A stretch of DNA of 64,000 nt from Tanypteryx hageni (taxonomy: Eukaryota > Arthropoda > Insecta > Odonata > Petaluridae). A program made the position numbers and the translations under genes. The notes under the pieces are model-generated. The model searched no databases. It was not told the origin of the DNA and saw only the letters and a program-made list of their open reading frames with translations. The stretch's first letter is position 1. Every line of letters begins with the position of its first letter. Of this stretch, positions 1-13,500 are shown piece after piece. The stretch spans positions 192,871,518-192,935,517 of the forward strand of contig CM054112.1 of assembly GCA_028673005.1 (NCBI GenBank), read 5' to 3'.

Positions 1-1079
1 GTGCAAATATAAACAGACTGAACCGAAGCATTTGAAAGCTTACTTATTATAACTTTAAAATGTGGCAAGAAGTATGCTGTATTATATGTATTAGAATGTT
101 GAACTAAAAAATATAGAAATATTTTACCCAAGTTATACTCTTTAAAATTTTTAAGAGAATAAGAGGGATAATTCAAGTCTGGAGAAATAACAAAGAAATA
201 TGTATGAAGAACACTGTGCATATGCAAAAATACTATGGGGATGCTGAAACTCTAATTTCACAGATTTCCAAGACATTTGAAAAACAGTAAAAGCTGCTTT
301 GCACCATATTCCAAGTGGAAAAGAACCCTAAAGTTGAGAAAATAAGGGAGGGAAAGGACCAAGTGTGTTTGCAGAAAAACATAGATTTCAAACTGCCTTT
401 GATTTCATTAACTTGTCCTGGGCATGATGCCTAGTTACAGCTTGGTATACAGTGTGCTATGTATAAAAAATGTTTTTCAGGAAATCATGTCTGCCTTGTG
501 ATACATAAATGGTATGCACTAGGAAGATAGCATTGCAATCAATTTAGTGTAAAAACATTCTCAATCATTGAAAATTATGATGCATCGCATGGATCACAAA
601 AAGACAATTCATAGCCCAAGTAAAGGACTAAAACCTTCCTTATGAAGAATCTAAAGAATTTTAGCATTGCATAGAATTTCTGACCTATTATTGTAAAACT
701 AAAATAAAAAATGGAAAACATTAGAACACACTCCCAATTTCAGTTGTATGAAATTATCTAGACCATAAATCATATATCTAGAATCAACCTTATTTATTTT
801 CGATTAATTATGATAAACAAAGGATTCTTATACTAAAATCCCTTAACAAAAAGACACTGTATAGAAGTTTTGCCTCAATAAAGACTAATACTAAAAATCT
901 AAATAATAACATAATTTAGTTATTTTTATGAACATCATTTACATAAAATTGGTAATTCCCCTTTTCCACTAAATTCAAGGAACACACATCACCAAATATT
1001 ATCTCCACAGTAAAAATCCCTTCTTAAAACCAAAGACCCGAAGCCTCTACTTTATAATTAAATAACCATAAGCCAGTGG
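1..1079. other. AT-rich DNA downstream of the last coding exon
   Basis: Presumed 3' UTR of the DHHC gene, or an intron if exon 7 is spliced. No transposon ends or conserved ORF seen. Confidence 0.4.
793..798 (-). terminator. Candidate polyadenylation signal AATAAA
   Basis: AATAAA on the minus strand, about 280 nt past the stop codon of the DHHC gene. It is a weak call because AATAAA is common in AT-rich DNA. Confidence 0.2.
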
Positions 1080-1581
1080 TTACATAAGCCATTTTTTACC
1101 TGGGCTACGCTGCCCAGGAAAGGAGGAGGCAGGCAGGTTGGAGGATGAGGTGTTGGAGTGGGCAACTTCCTGTGCATGAGTCAATCCAGGCCCCAGGACA
1201 GGCTGGGGCTGCCATGGCTGAGCATGGAGCAAGATTGTGGGAGAAGCACAGGACGAAAGGAGACCAGTCCCACCTTCCCCGACAGGGCCCACATTTAACT
1301 GGCCCCATGGCCTGAGATGACTTCCTGCGGCGGGAGGACCCATGTCCCCTTGGGGCCCGACTCCTCGTGTTTTTGTCACAGGTGATTCTTCACTCAAACC
1401 TTGGCTTGCATTTTGATCATCTCCTGACGAGAGGGCGGTTCCTCCCACTCCCCTTACAGCACTTCCCCTCCTTCCTTCTTCTTCATCATCCTCTTCCTCT
1501 TGCCAACGTTGCCGCCTGCCTAGCAGTGTGTCTGTGTCCGTGTCCACCACTCGTTGGGGGAAGGTCACTCCATCACCCAGG
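1080..1581 (-). CDS. DHHC gene exon 7 (C-terminal tail, stop)
   Basis: 502 nt including TAA at 1082-1080. Acceptor AATCTCAG. It resumes in frame with [18 protein letters not shown], matching the LGDG block that follows PaCCT in ZDHHC20 relatives. Then come [12 protein letters not shown] and a Gly/Ser/Pro-rich tail ending in GKKWLM. The exon is visibly GC-richer than the flanking intron. A CAG|GTAAAA donor-like site at about 1102 could instead splice this exon to sequence outside the window, so the last five residues are uncertain. The tail is probably disordered. Confidence 0.82.
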
Positions 1582-4500
1582 CTGAGATTAATATGGTCAT
1601 TTTTGGGCAGTTTTTAACAATGGATGGAAGTGAGTTAATCAGGGTATTTCAGGCATGAGATATGGTTAAAGATTTAGGCGGTACAAAAATGGACAAGGTT
1701 AATTTTTCATGATCAAGACAGGAATATAGAAAAGGTAGGATTAAGGGTAAGAAAGAGAGAGAGAGAGAGAGAAAGGTATAGAGAAGAAACATTATTTGAG
1801 TAGGATGATTACGATACATCCCAATCATTTCTTTAGGGAAACTGAATGATATTTTAGTCTCAATTTGATTTAATTAAGATGACTAAAACTTTACACTAGT
1901 TCAAGTTTTGAAGGCATCTACTTAAATAAATCACCAAAGATTCCATAGCATTTCCAACATAAACTGATATCTGTGATTGATTGTATTGCACAAAAATGTC
2001 AAGGTAGTACAGTGCTCCATTTCAAATGAAAAATACCATAGCCCTATTTTTGACTAACAATATTTTCATATTCATGCATAAGATTTTTGCATTTTATATA
2101 ATTTCATTGAAGAATGAAATTTCGGCCTTTACATTAACATTAAAAATTGAAAAGAGAAACAGCAGATGTAGTTACAACACAAATTGGAGATACAAACACC
2201 ATTTATAAGTTCTACTGTCTCATAATGTATAAGAACTCAATAAGTGTATGTCAAAATGAAAACTAAATTTCTTTTTTTCTTTTGTGAGTAGGTAATGTAT
2301 ATCTCTTCATAGCAGATTGCGTGAATGATTTATTTCAGTCTATTTTTTTTAAATGTACTAATAAATTGGGATATTTAAGAAACATTAAAAACTTCCTCAA
2401 TTACTCAAATGGCTACTAGTAATTTTGCCTCACTCTAATAAAACATTATAAACACAACAATCCTTGCAAATTATCATATTTATCTGAAAATATGATGATA
2501 CCTAATTAGACTCCCTATCAATTGAAAATATTTAAAGGAGTAACCCTTTTCTTTCGAGTCCACAAAATAATTTCCAAGTAGATATGGTACATTTCAAGTT
2601 TTCTTCCAATCTTTTCCAGCATCATGTAATCACTGAATTTTATGGTGCAGCAAAGTTGTTATTATTCTGTATTATTTAATCATGAGTTTAAAGTTCGCAT
2701 GCTCGCAAATCAATTTTTATATTTTTGATGTTGTATAACTTCTCTTAAAATGACATTTTATAGTAAAAATTAAATTTGTAAAGAAAATACTTTGATGTGT
2801 ACTAAATCTGCACCCTATTTGTAAAGTTCTGATCTCTTTTATTATCAATGGACTTCATTTTTTTCCATGGGTAATATTCCACTATGGTAACACCACATCA
2901 CACTGTGTTATAACACACAACATTTCAAATGCTCATGCCAAATATCACTCATTTTGATTTAAAAGTATCACCCTGAATGTTACTTCATATCATGCAAATA
3001 CATACGACTATTGGATTTTTCAAATGATAAAACAGATAAAAACCTCATCTGATAACGGCAGAAATTTGGAATCCTAAGAACATTTTCAGTCTTTTGATAT
3101 TCAATGACTTCAAATATTAATGAATAAATGATAAATTAATAAAATAATCTTCAAATCAATGAAGAATTTAAAAGAAATAAATTTTCCTCAATAGCAAATC
3201 TAAGTAGATAATATCAAAATATAGAAATCACATAAATTTTTAAAAAACTAAAAAATTCAAAATTCATTGTTTCTTTTAATAATTTTAAGCATGTTTTTGC
3301 TGGAATCCAGAAAAAGAAGATAAGGATAGGATATTTTCTTGCGATAATAAAGTGACACTACAGTGTCTTTCTTTCTCAAAGCTACATAAATCTAACAGTA
3401 TGCCTTCAGTGTTTCATTTTCTATCTTCCTTTACATCCATGCATCCTCAAATGGTGCAATATAGGTGGCAATATATACATATAGATTAGTATTTTAGAAA
3501 TGCAAGCTCATTAAAATTTCATCTACCTATTGCATTGTATCTAATTTGAAATACCTACCTAGTGCTCATTTTTATAATAATAAATAAAACCTTGCTGGAC
3601 TAATGATTTCAAAGCATACATAAACACGCTATTTCAAATAGATAAAATAGAATGACACTGCTCTCACTGTTATAAGATCACATACAATGGCTGCAGTTGG
3701 TATACAGAGTTATGTTTAGGAAATGCAACAGTAAGTCACTAAGTGTGTATTTATTTATTTATGAATATTTTTATAGCTGAGGAGTGGTGAAGTCAGTTTT
3801 AATGAAGAAGTTTCTTTAGAAATTATTACTCTATTAATCAAGAGAAATTTATGATCAGAAAAGTAATTCATAATAGTTACTTTCATGAATGCAGCATAAA
3901 TCAAGAAGGATAGCTTCATTTAAGAATTTATTGAGAACCTTAAATTTTGTGTTTGAAATGATAATTTTTTGTGACTGAAAAGAATGTTTGGATTATTTAT
4001 GGCTAAGAAACAAGACTGTGTGATTTTTGTTAGAGGCACTATATTTCTAAAAATATTCTGCAATAAACATGGGGTTATTTCATAGCTTTCATAAGTTGAA
4101 ATATCTTTCAATCATATATTAATTTTTAAACTGTTATAGCCTAAACAATGCTTGTCAGCATAACATTAAAGCAGTCTAAGCTATAAAGCCACATAATAAA
4201 ATGCTAGAAGTTTTTCTTTTACATTTTATAGCTAAAAAGCTATAAATTACTATTACCTACTAAGCACTAGGATTTACATTATCTTGCAAAGCAAGCAAAA
4301 TCTGAATAAAGCTATTTCAAAGCAAACTAATTGTAGTCATTAGCTCAGCAGTTTTTACAATTGGCAGAAAATAGCTGCTCTATAAATGAGTGTTTTACTT
4401 TTCATATAATGATCCAAAAAATTATCACAAATTCAAGAAACTTAAAAGGGTGTTAATTAAGTGAGCAGTAACATATAATGAGGTAGAAAAGCCTGTGACA

Positions 4501-7500
4501 ATTTATAGTGTAACTGGGAATTAGAATATAATAATTATTCCAACAAATCAAAATAAGTTCCAAATTTATAAGATACAGATGAAGGGAAAACAATTTTTCA
4601 CTAGAGTACTAGATAAAAAAATCAGAAAGAGAACCGAGGAATTAATCATTTAGGAATTGAATAGCTTATAATAACAGAAAAATGAATGCTTACAAATTAT
4701 GAATGAAATTATAATATTCAATCTTTAACATCTTACAATTATAAATATTTCTAGTAGAAAAATCGGAAGCTTTTCCTAAAAATTATTTTTTTTTACTTTT
4801 TCTTCTTAAATTCATGTTTTTTGTTTCTTAATAAAACTTCATGAAAACTCTTGTAGGTGTGATGAGAACATGTAAATTAAGACTTGTTTGTCTAAGGAAG
4901 ATTGCATGAAATGGGGAAACCAACTAAGCTATTTTCACATAAGAAACCACCATGGATTTCTATTGTGTCTTTAGGCCTTAACCCTATCTCTCTTTAATGA
5001 GGACTGATACGAAGAAATGTTTGAATACAAATACAGAAATATAATAATATTAAAAGATGTTTAACCCTTAACTACACAGGCATGGTCCGAAAGACCAAAC
5101 CGAACTTAATGTTGTGGTAATGCTGCTGTTGTGTGCGTTCACGAGATGGCACTCAGTGATCAAGCAGAAGCAGCTAAAGTTACATCTTGATCTGTGGGAC
5201 CCAACGTGTGTGTTTGTGTAATTTTTTTCAACTCAAGCCTCTTTAATATAAGGGAAAGGGACTTGGCTCAACATCATCCACAGCATAGGCGCAGATATCA
5301 ATTTCCTTAAAGATCATCCACAGTGGCTTGAAAAACAAAAACTTTGTTCAACTTGCCCATCTGGGAAGAAAAGGAAGATGGCCTACCAATGCTTCCTGTG
5401 CAGTAGACCAATTTGCACAATTTGTAGCAGAGAAACAGAAATTTGATCATAGTTATTTTTCTAGTAAATTTGACTGATGCTTTTTTGTTTTACGATTATA
5501 TGTTAATTTTAATTTCCTTTTTAAAGGCTGTCTTCACATTTTATTTCATCTTCAATTTTAATGTAACTTTTTCGAAACTAATTTTTTCTAAATAAATGTT
5601 GTTGTTCTTTCAGTTCTGTGTATTTTTTATGATTTCACTTATTTTGGGCAGTTTTTTGAGCAGGAATACATGGTACGTTTTTGTCTTAAAGGTACTACAT
5701 GGCTAAGTCAATTTGCGAGCTTTTGTTTGGCTATCTTGATGTGGTCTCCGAGACCTTGCATGTGTATGCATGCTACAAAAACCTACATGTGTAGTCAAGG
5801 GTTAATAAATGGGCCTAACTACCAGCTGAGTTCTCAATAATTATGCACATAAGGATACCAAGATTACAAAAAAATATATATTTATTCTTAATTAGAGGAT
5901 TTTATGACGAAAATTTATTTAACTCATTTTCAAGTGGTGACAAAGAATGATAACTTCCTTATTAAGTTACTGAAATTATGAAATGTTAATATTGATTGAA
6001 TAAATTGAAATCTGTATTTAGAAAATTAATGCAGTAAAAAGAACAGATGTATTCACAATTACATCACAAAAAATTGAATTACGCACAAAGGAATAAATAT
6101 TTTGAAGATTGATAAAACACATATTTTCAACATTAGTTCTAGAACACCTTTGTAGCAAAATCTGATCAGATAGCAGAAATGGAAGTACATGATGTTTAAA
6201 GGCCAATGTACATCTGAATGACAATGGCTATTATTTTCCTTATCACAGATTATCATGACTGCAAGACTGAAAAATATATCAAAGCCACAATGAGATATTC
6301 ACTAGTATTTGTTTTCAAGTATTCTCAAATAATTTCAATAATACAAAATTAGTTTAGGAAATAATTATGCCTAATTTGAACATGAATCTGTATTGAAAAC
6401 ATCACTGAGACAGAGAAAGCAAAAATGATGACAAAGAGAAATGAACAATGCTGCTGTTTCTGAGATGGCTGCTTCTGATGTTCAATGTGGCCATAAATAA
6501 TATAAATTAAATAAATTTCCATATTTTCCTCTTGTAGAAGACTCACTACTATTCATTTCATTCAAAGATGGCAAATCTATTAGAAATGGATCTGAAAATG
6601 CTCGAGTTTCTGAGATTCGGTTTTTGAAACACATTACTACAAAGAATTTTAATGAATTAAATCTTGTTCCTATTAATATTTATTTTTCAGATTTGCATTT
6701 AACATTCTAAGAGGACACAAGGAATATACCATAATTTAATTTGACATTAATAAAAATACCTCATTAAGTCAATTTAAGCAGACATAATGAAAACTACATG
6801 AATAAATTTAATCCTTACTGTACAAGTTGATAAATTACTTCCAAGCTTCAACACTGGGGCATTGTTAAGCAGTAGCCTGTGCGACCAGTGCCCCAAATCT
6901 ATTTGACAATGACATCTACTTGGTGCCCTTGAAAAAACACAATTGAAATTTTTCTTGTATAAATATTCTAGCTTATTGACATGATTCCTGTTAATTTTAC
7001 ACTTTCATTATTTGCTTACCATTAAAACTTAGCGATTGTAAATAAGTTTGATGACAAAGGATGAAACAGCCAGTGCAACTGCTTTGAAAATTAGATAATT
7101 TTTTTATATAGAAGTTTCTTTTTAGAGAAAGAAAAATTATGTGATCATTACCTAATTCTTTTTTATTGTATAGCATCTAAGTGGCAACAGTACCAGCTTT
7201 TTAGTGAATTAAATATTCAATTATAGATATCTTTGAGACGACGAGCCCTATGGGGCCAAGACCCAAAACTTTTAAGCACCTAGCAACATCTCTGCTTCAA
7301 AATGTAAATAGTATAGAGCAGTAAAATATAAACCATTTTCATAATTTTGAGAATTAGTTATTTTAATAAATTATTTATAACAACTCAACTGCAGTTGTGT
7401 TAAAATGATCGAGTTCATAAATAGAAATGATTTAAGAATACAACTCAGACGCATAGTACAACGACTGAATATTCAAGACACACTGTTAGAAAAATCAAGA

Positions 7501-10500
7501 TAGAATAAAAGAAGAAATTTCTGAAATAATAATTTGTTATGGTTAATTGAAAGAGAGGTTATGGTGATGAAATAATGAGAAATATGCCTCAAAATGTAGA
7601 CAGGAGTAATGTCTTTAGTTTTTGGAAAACTGGTATGTTTGAAGGTAAACAGGGTTTAAGGGAAGTGGCAGGCTAATGCAGCTCACTGGCTATGGATACA
7701 AAAATTGTTTGCAAAAATACTCTTAAATAAAGGGCAATACAGACCCTAAATCTTGAGAAAAATAATGCATACTGTACCTGCAGATTAGCGATCTAAATTA
7801 AAATATCAAACTCTAGCAAAATGCACATGACCTTGATTTGCTTGATGCTTCTATTATTTATAATTCTCAACACCTAAAGAAAATTTAAAACTGGATGCAT
7901 GTGGTTAGCAAGAACTCATTAATTATAACAAGCTTTGGGAGTGTTAGCCTAATCTCTACCCAGCAGACTATAAGCTACATAATTTTAAATAGCAAATAAC
8001 AAAAGAGCTGGTCATTATATTGTCTACAGTGTGAACTCTTTTTTTGCATGTTTGGATTTTTATGCATACACTTAACTAATTTTCACTAATTAAGGGAGCA
8101 CACACAGGCTAGCAAAGATATGAATTAGCGTCCTGACCTTGTTTGTGTACTGCCCATGGAGTCATAGTAACTGGGCTGGTGTTGGGCCCGTGTTGGGAAG
8201 CTGGTTCCATCGCCAGGACTGAGAAACAGCAAAGAAGAAGCAACTTGGAGGTTAACAAAGGGATGAACAAAATTATCTACCATGAATAATACAAGGTAGT
8301 GAATGTGGACATCTTCCTCATTTTGGAGAATATCACAGCATAATAAAAAATAGCATCATAATGAAATATACTCAAAACTATTGCCCAGTCACTTTATATA
8401 ATCAAAATAAATTAGCTGCGACATTTTTAAAAACAATTTTCCTACATATAAAAGCATTAATAATAGCACCAACATATTCCTAGCAGTTATTAATGATCTT
8501 GTTCATTAAAAATTATTAAGATAAACGATATTTTATCATATACCATCTTATTACAATCGATTGATAAAAATGAGATGTTTCCAATCATAAACTAGTTAGC
8601 TGACTAAATTATATATTAAGAAAGCTTTTTGAATAATAAAATTTTTTAATAAGAATAAAAATCTATACAAGTATAGATTAACAAAAAGGATTTAGAAAAA
8701 ACTTTAAAATTAGGTCAGAATATGACATTGATAAATATATTTTTCATAGAAAGCATGTTCTTCTTTTCTGAAAATAATTCTATTCTGTATTTTACAAACA
8801 AGGACTTAAAAATCAAAAGGCTAAATACTTCTCAGGTATTTCCAATAGCCACACCAAGTTCATGGTTTTTCATAAGCTTGTGGCTATTGGAGATACCTGA
8901 AATAAGTATTTTTTGAATCTTTTGAATTTTAAATGCTTGTTTCTGAATTTTTTCTATGACACAAAAGATCTTAATCTTCCATTCTATGCCACCAAGCTCT
9001 AGCCAGCAGAAATATCTAGCATAAATTTTAAAATAATAATAAAACTAGGAAAACATTATTTACTACCAATGAGCATTCCACATTTGTATAAAATATAACC
9101 CTATCTTTCCAGCACAAAAAGCTGAATGCATAATTTCTTGCTAATTTTTTTAAAACTTCAGATAAAGAGGATTATGAAAATGCTCCTACAAGGAAAATTT
9201 TGTTGAAAACATTAGGTTAAAGATGATTTCATTGCATTGGTAGATTAAAAATTCTGTCATCAACTATTCTATCTTTGAAACAATGGTATTAAATACAAAA
9301 ACATACTCTGAAATTTTTTCTGCATCTTTCCATAGATCAGGCGTGCTCAAACTTGACAAGATTACCATCTGCTTATCACTTTCCATTTGTGTGGCGATCG
9401 GCCATCTATCTTTATTCAAGTGTGTGTATTTTTGGATAATCAACCTCTAGGATTATTATAGCCATAACTCCTTCCACACCGAACACAATCACAAGAAAGG
9501 ATGGAAACCTGGTGCCGGCATTAGCCTACTCTTTATGAAGAGCACCAAGGAGGCCAATGGCTTAACATCCCTTCCGAAGGATGGAACATTGACTTTGCGT
9601 GGTCTCCTCAAACCACACAAACAGGGGGTCGGGCGACCTTAGAAAAAATCCTACTTCCGCAGTATTCCATCTTTATTGATAAAATTCTTTCGAGCCAGGA
9701 AGGGCTGAAATAGACTGGATAAGTTTCAGAGATCTACCTAAAACAAGTTGGAGATCGACTGGTCGATTGCGATCAATTTCTTGAGCATCCCTTCTCTAGA
9801 TCATGATAAATATATTTTGCATTTATGTATGTGTGTCAAAGAACTGAAATTTTTAAATGAAATAAAAAGCCTTGCTTTTAAAAAGTATGCCATCGAAATC
9901 AAAGACAGACGGAAAATTAAATACTATTGTGATTTGATGAAAAAATATAAATACTGGAGATAATTTAGATAAAGATTTTGCTTAGACATTACAAAAGATA
10001 TGGGGCCTATGAGTTTTTAAATTGATAAAATATTGCTTCTGTCAATTTTCAAGAACAAATCTTCCTCAGTGATTGCATTTTGGCGATGCAAAAGGAGGTC
10101 ATATTTTAAACTGACATGAAAAACTGACAAACTTGACAAACTGGTGAGCGTGTTTGAAGAAATTAGAAAAATATGTTAAGTGGTTTCCCACATTTTTTCC
10201 TATTTGCGTGATCTGCTAACATTAGAGGAGTTGAGTGATATTTATGTTACAGACACAGCACAAGATTGGAATGGTGTACTCCATGTCGGAGCACACAGAG
10301 TTTCCAGATGCATTCTTTGAGATTTCACAATGTTCTCAATATTTTTCGCTCAGATGAGAATTTAACGAGAAGCAAGCGAGGTACGTTGTAAAATACATGT
10401 AGGTCTTCATGTAAAGTAGTCGTAATTATTGTCCAATTTTAACCAAAATTGGAATCGGTCAATTAATTTTAACAAAACTTCCCAATAACAAATTTCATCA

Positions 10501-13500
10501 AATTACATCTAGTGGTTTCCGAGTTGAAACAAAGGAATACTGTAAACTACATGTAGGTCTTCATGTAAAGTGGCCGTCATTGTTGTCCGATTATAACCAA
10601 AATTGGAATCAGTCGACCAATTTTAGCAAAACTCCCCAATACCAAATTTCATCATAATACGTCCAGCGGTTTCCGATTTTTAATATGCAGACGGATGGAT
10701 GGATAGAAACGACCTCCCCTATATGCATTCACTTCGTGCAAAGAATGCATAAAAATGAATGAAGGGAAAATGAAAGTTTATAAAAAGTTGTGATATCAAC
10801 AATGATACCATACATAAATTAATTAAAATATTCAGTAAAGGAATATCTTAAACATGGCTGGAAAAACAGTATACAATGAAAGGGTATATAAATATTGGCA
10901 ATACCATAGCAAGCTTAACTAGTAAGGTGAATGATCTGGATTGTCTCTTGTAGTATTGGACATTCTGTAATTCTTCCCTATGTCATTGTACCTCATTCCA
11001 GTAAAACTGAAGAGACCAAAATATACCAACTTCAAAACTACCAACAATAAAAAATATCAAGAGTCATACCTACAACCCACTACTAGCACAAAGTCATCAC
11101 TATCACTACCTTTTGAAAGGTTACAGGCATGCCCAATTTATCTGCTCCATCCAACATCTTTCTCTTAATAAACGCAATATTCCTTTTCTCTTCCTACCTC
11201 TTTGCCTCTTTCCTAACATCCTCCCTTTCATGAATTTTCGACAGTTTCCTCTTAAGATATGGCCCAACCATTTCTTCAGTCTTTACCTAATAACTCTAAT
11301 TAGGTTAATTTCTTCTCCTACTACATTTAAGGCCTCTTCATTCAGTTTCTTCTCAGCCAGATTTATTTTCTCCACTCTACACCATACCCACATCTCATAA
11401 AGCTTTACTTTCTTTACTCTGAGACAGATGCTTTGTGGAATGCTCATAGTATGACCATTAATGACTGACTTTGCTGGTATTGGTGATACAACCAGGAGCA
11501 TATGCTACAGCCAGTGTAGCTGTCAAGGTTAGTTAACCCTCAAGTCCCAACACATCAAGACTGTAATCCAAAGAAGACATCATCAAGTACTGAAATATTA
11601 ATCATTATTAATGATAACACAATATCTAATGCAGGGTTGTTCAACCGTTTTGCATAGGATGCTACATTTAAAATTTTTCCTAACCCTCAGGCCAGTGAGC
11701 AAATTTTTGAAAGGTAAGTCAGAACTATTCAGTTGTTGTCAAGTATGGCACCTTTTAAAGCGTTACGAGCAATTAAAAAAAATCATCATTTTATCACCAT
11801 AAGCATTATACTATTGTGATTTTCATATTTTTGCACACAAACCATAATTGTATTAACTAGGATATAATTTTGTTTTTTTTTTAAGAATCATTACATTCAA
11901 TTTATTTTAATTCTAAATACTGATTTTATCTCTATAAGTTATAGAGGCTGGTGGGCCAGATAAAAACTCTTGGCAGGCCGAATTCTGGCCCAGGGGCCAT
12001 ATGTTGGACAAGCCTGTTCTAACAGCCTGTATCCTGTATTTTGACTACTGTAATGGAAATCACTGTTCACAAAAGAGCCAAATGTTAAAATGACTAGAAT
12101 TACCTAGGGAAATAGTATGAGAAATTTGGCATAGACTACTAAAGAATTTCTTTGCTCTTTAGAGAGGAGCTCCCAAACTACAGCCTTCAGGCCACATAGT
12201 CTATGAAGTGATTTCATCTGGCCCGCCTTATCTCTACTCCTAAGGCATATTTACCAGCAAGGAGTACAATTGGATACATCATTTATGAAACCTAAATGAT
12301 ATTTTTCAACTGTATGAATGGTATATAATTTTAATATAGGCATGTTACTAGGGTTGCCAACTTTTAAATAGAGAAATACAGAACAACCACAACTTTTAAA
12401 CAGATAAATACAGGAAATACGGCACAACCTATTTTTGGAGGGCGTGTAAGAATTTTATTAGTTACATATCAATTTTTTATTTAAATAAAAGTGTGTGAAT
12501 ATCAGAAATATAAATTTTTTAATAATAAAACTAAACACACATTACTTTTTCAGTTGTACTTATTTTCTGATTCTGCTGCAATTGAAAGCTCTACATCATT
12601 TTAACAAACTGAAAAAATCACATGACATATCAGAATTAATAGACAGAGATATGATCAACGCTTTCGTAGTTAAACTATAAAATGTGGACACATCTAACTC
12701 CTCTTTAGATACGCTACTGACTCACTAAATACAAAGTAACTTAAAACTATCACGATAATATCCTTCTTTCAGAATCCAATTCAATGAATCCATGAAATAA
12801 TATTCTTTTTTATTCTCTTCTACACTAATACAATGGAGGTATGTTCAGTATCGGTGGCGGTGTTTAAAGGCATGTCAACAGCTTATCTATTAGCGATTAT
12901 AATATGAAGTTTCAGTATTAATATGTTTGATAGTTAAATGTGAATTTTGCCATTGTAGAAGCATGTAACCTGTAAATAAACCAGGTAGGAAGGTATAACA
13001 TGGAGTCTTATTATACATATTATCCAGGATCAATTTTTAATATATTCTTAGGCAATGTAACATGCTAGTTAAAAAAGAAAGTACAATTTAAAACACAGGA
13101 AAAGCAATCTCCCTTATAGTTTGTATGGGATGTGGGAAAGAACGTAAAAATATGGGAAATCCTGTATAATATGGAATGGTTGGCAACCCTATGTATTACA
13201 CATTACATAATCAAGCAATTTCTCAAAAATAGTTCTTTCAAATTTACACAGTCATTTCAAAGGTTGTTTGTGGCATACACTTTGGTATATAAATAAAGCC
13301 TCACATGACCCTTTTAGTGAAATGTTTGGTGATTCCTACCTTAGAGAAAAGCTACATAGGAATTATAGGAATCTACTTTTTTCTTCTTGTGTACAGGCAG
13401 AATTTTTTATTCGTTTCACGCCTTTAACCTTTATCTACTAGATTTAAATGCCTGTGCAAAGGATTCTGCTGCCAGTGTTAATATGGAATATTTAAAGAAT

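Noticed and set aside
1110..1581. CpG-island-like GC-rich patch as a promoter
   Set aside because: Explained by the coding bias of exon 7.
1367..1585. Plus-strand frame over exon 7
   Set aside because: Shadow of the GC-rich DHHC exon 7.
6846..6892. GGGGCA/TGCCCC pair as a hairpin or element end
   Set aside because: Arms do not extend beyond about 6 bp and no TSD or partner was found.
11113..11400. 95-codon plus-strand frame
   Set aside because: Antisense shadow of the LINE fragment on the minus strand.
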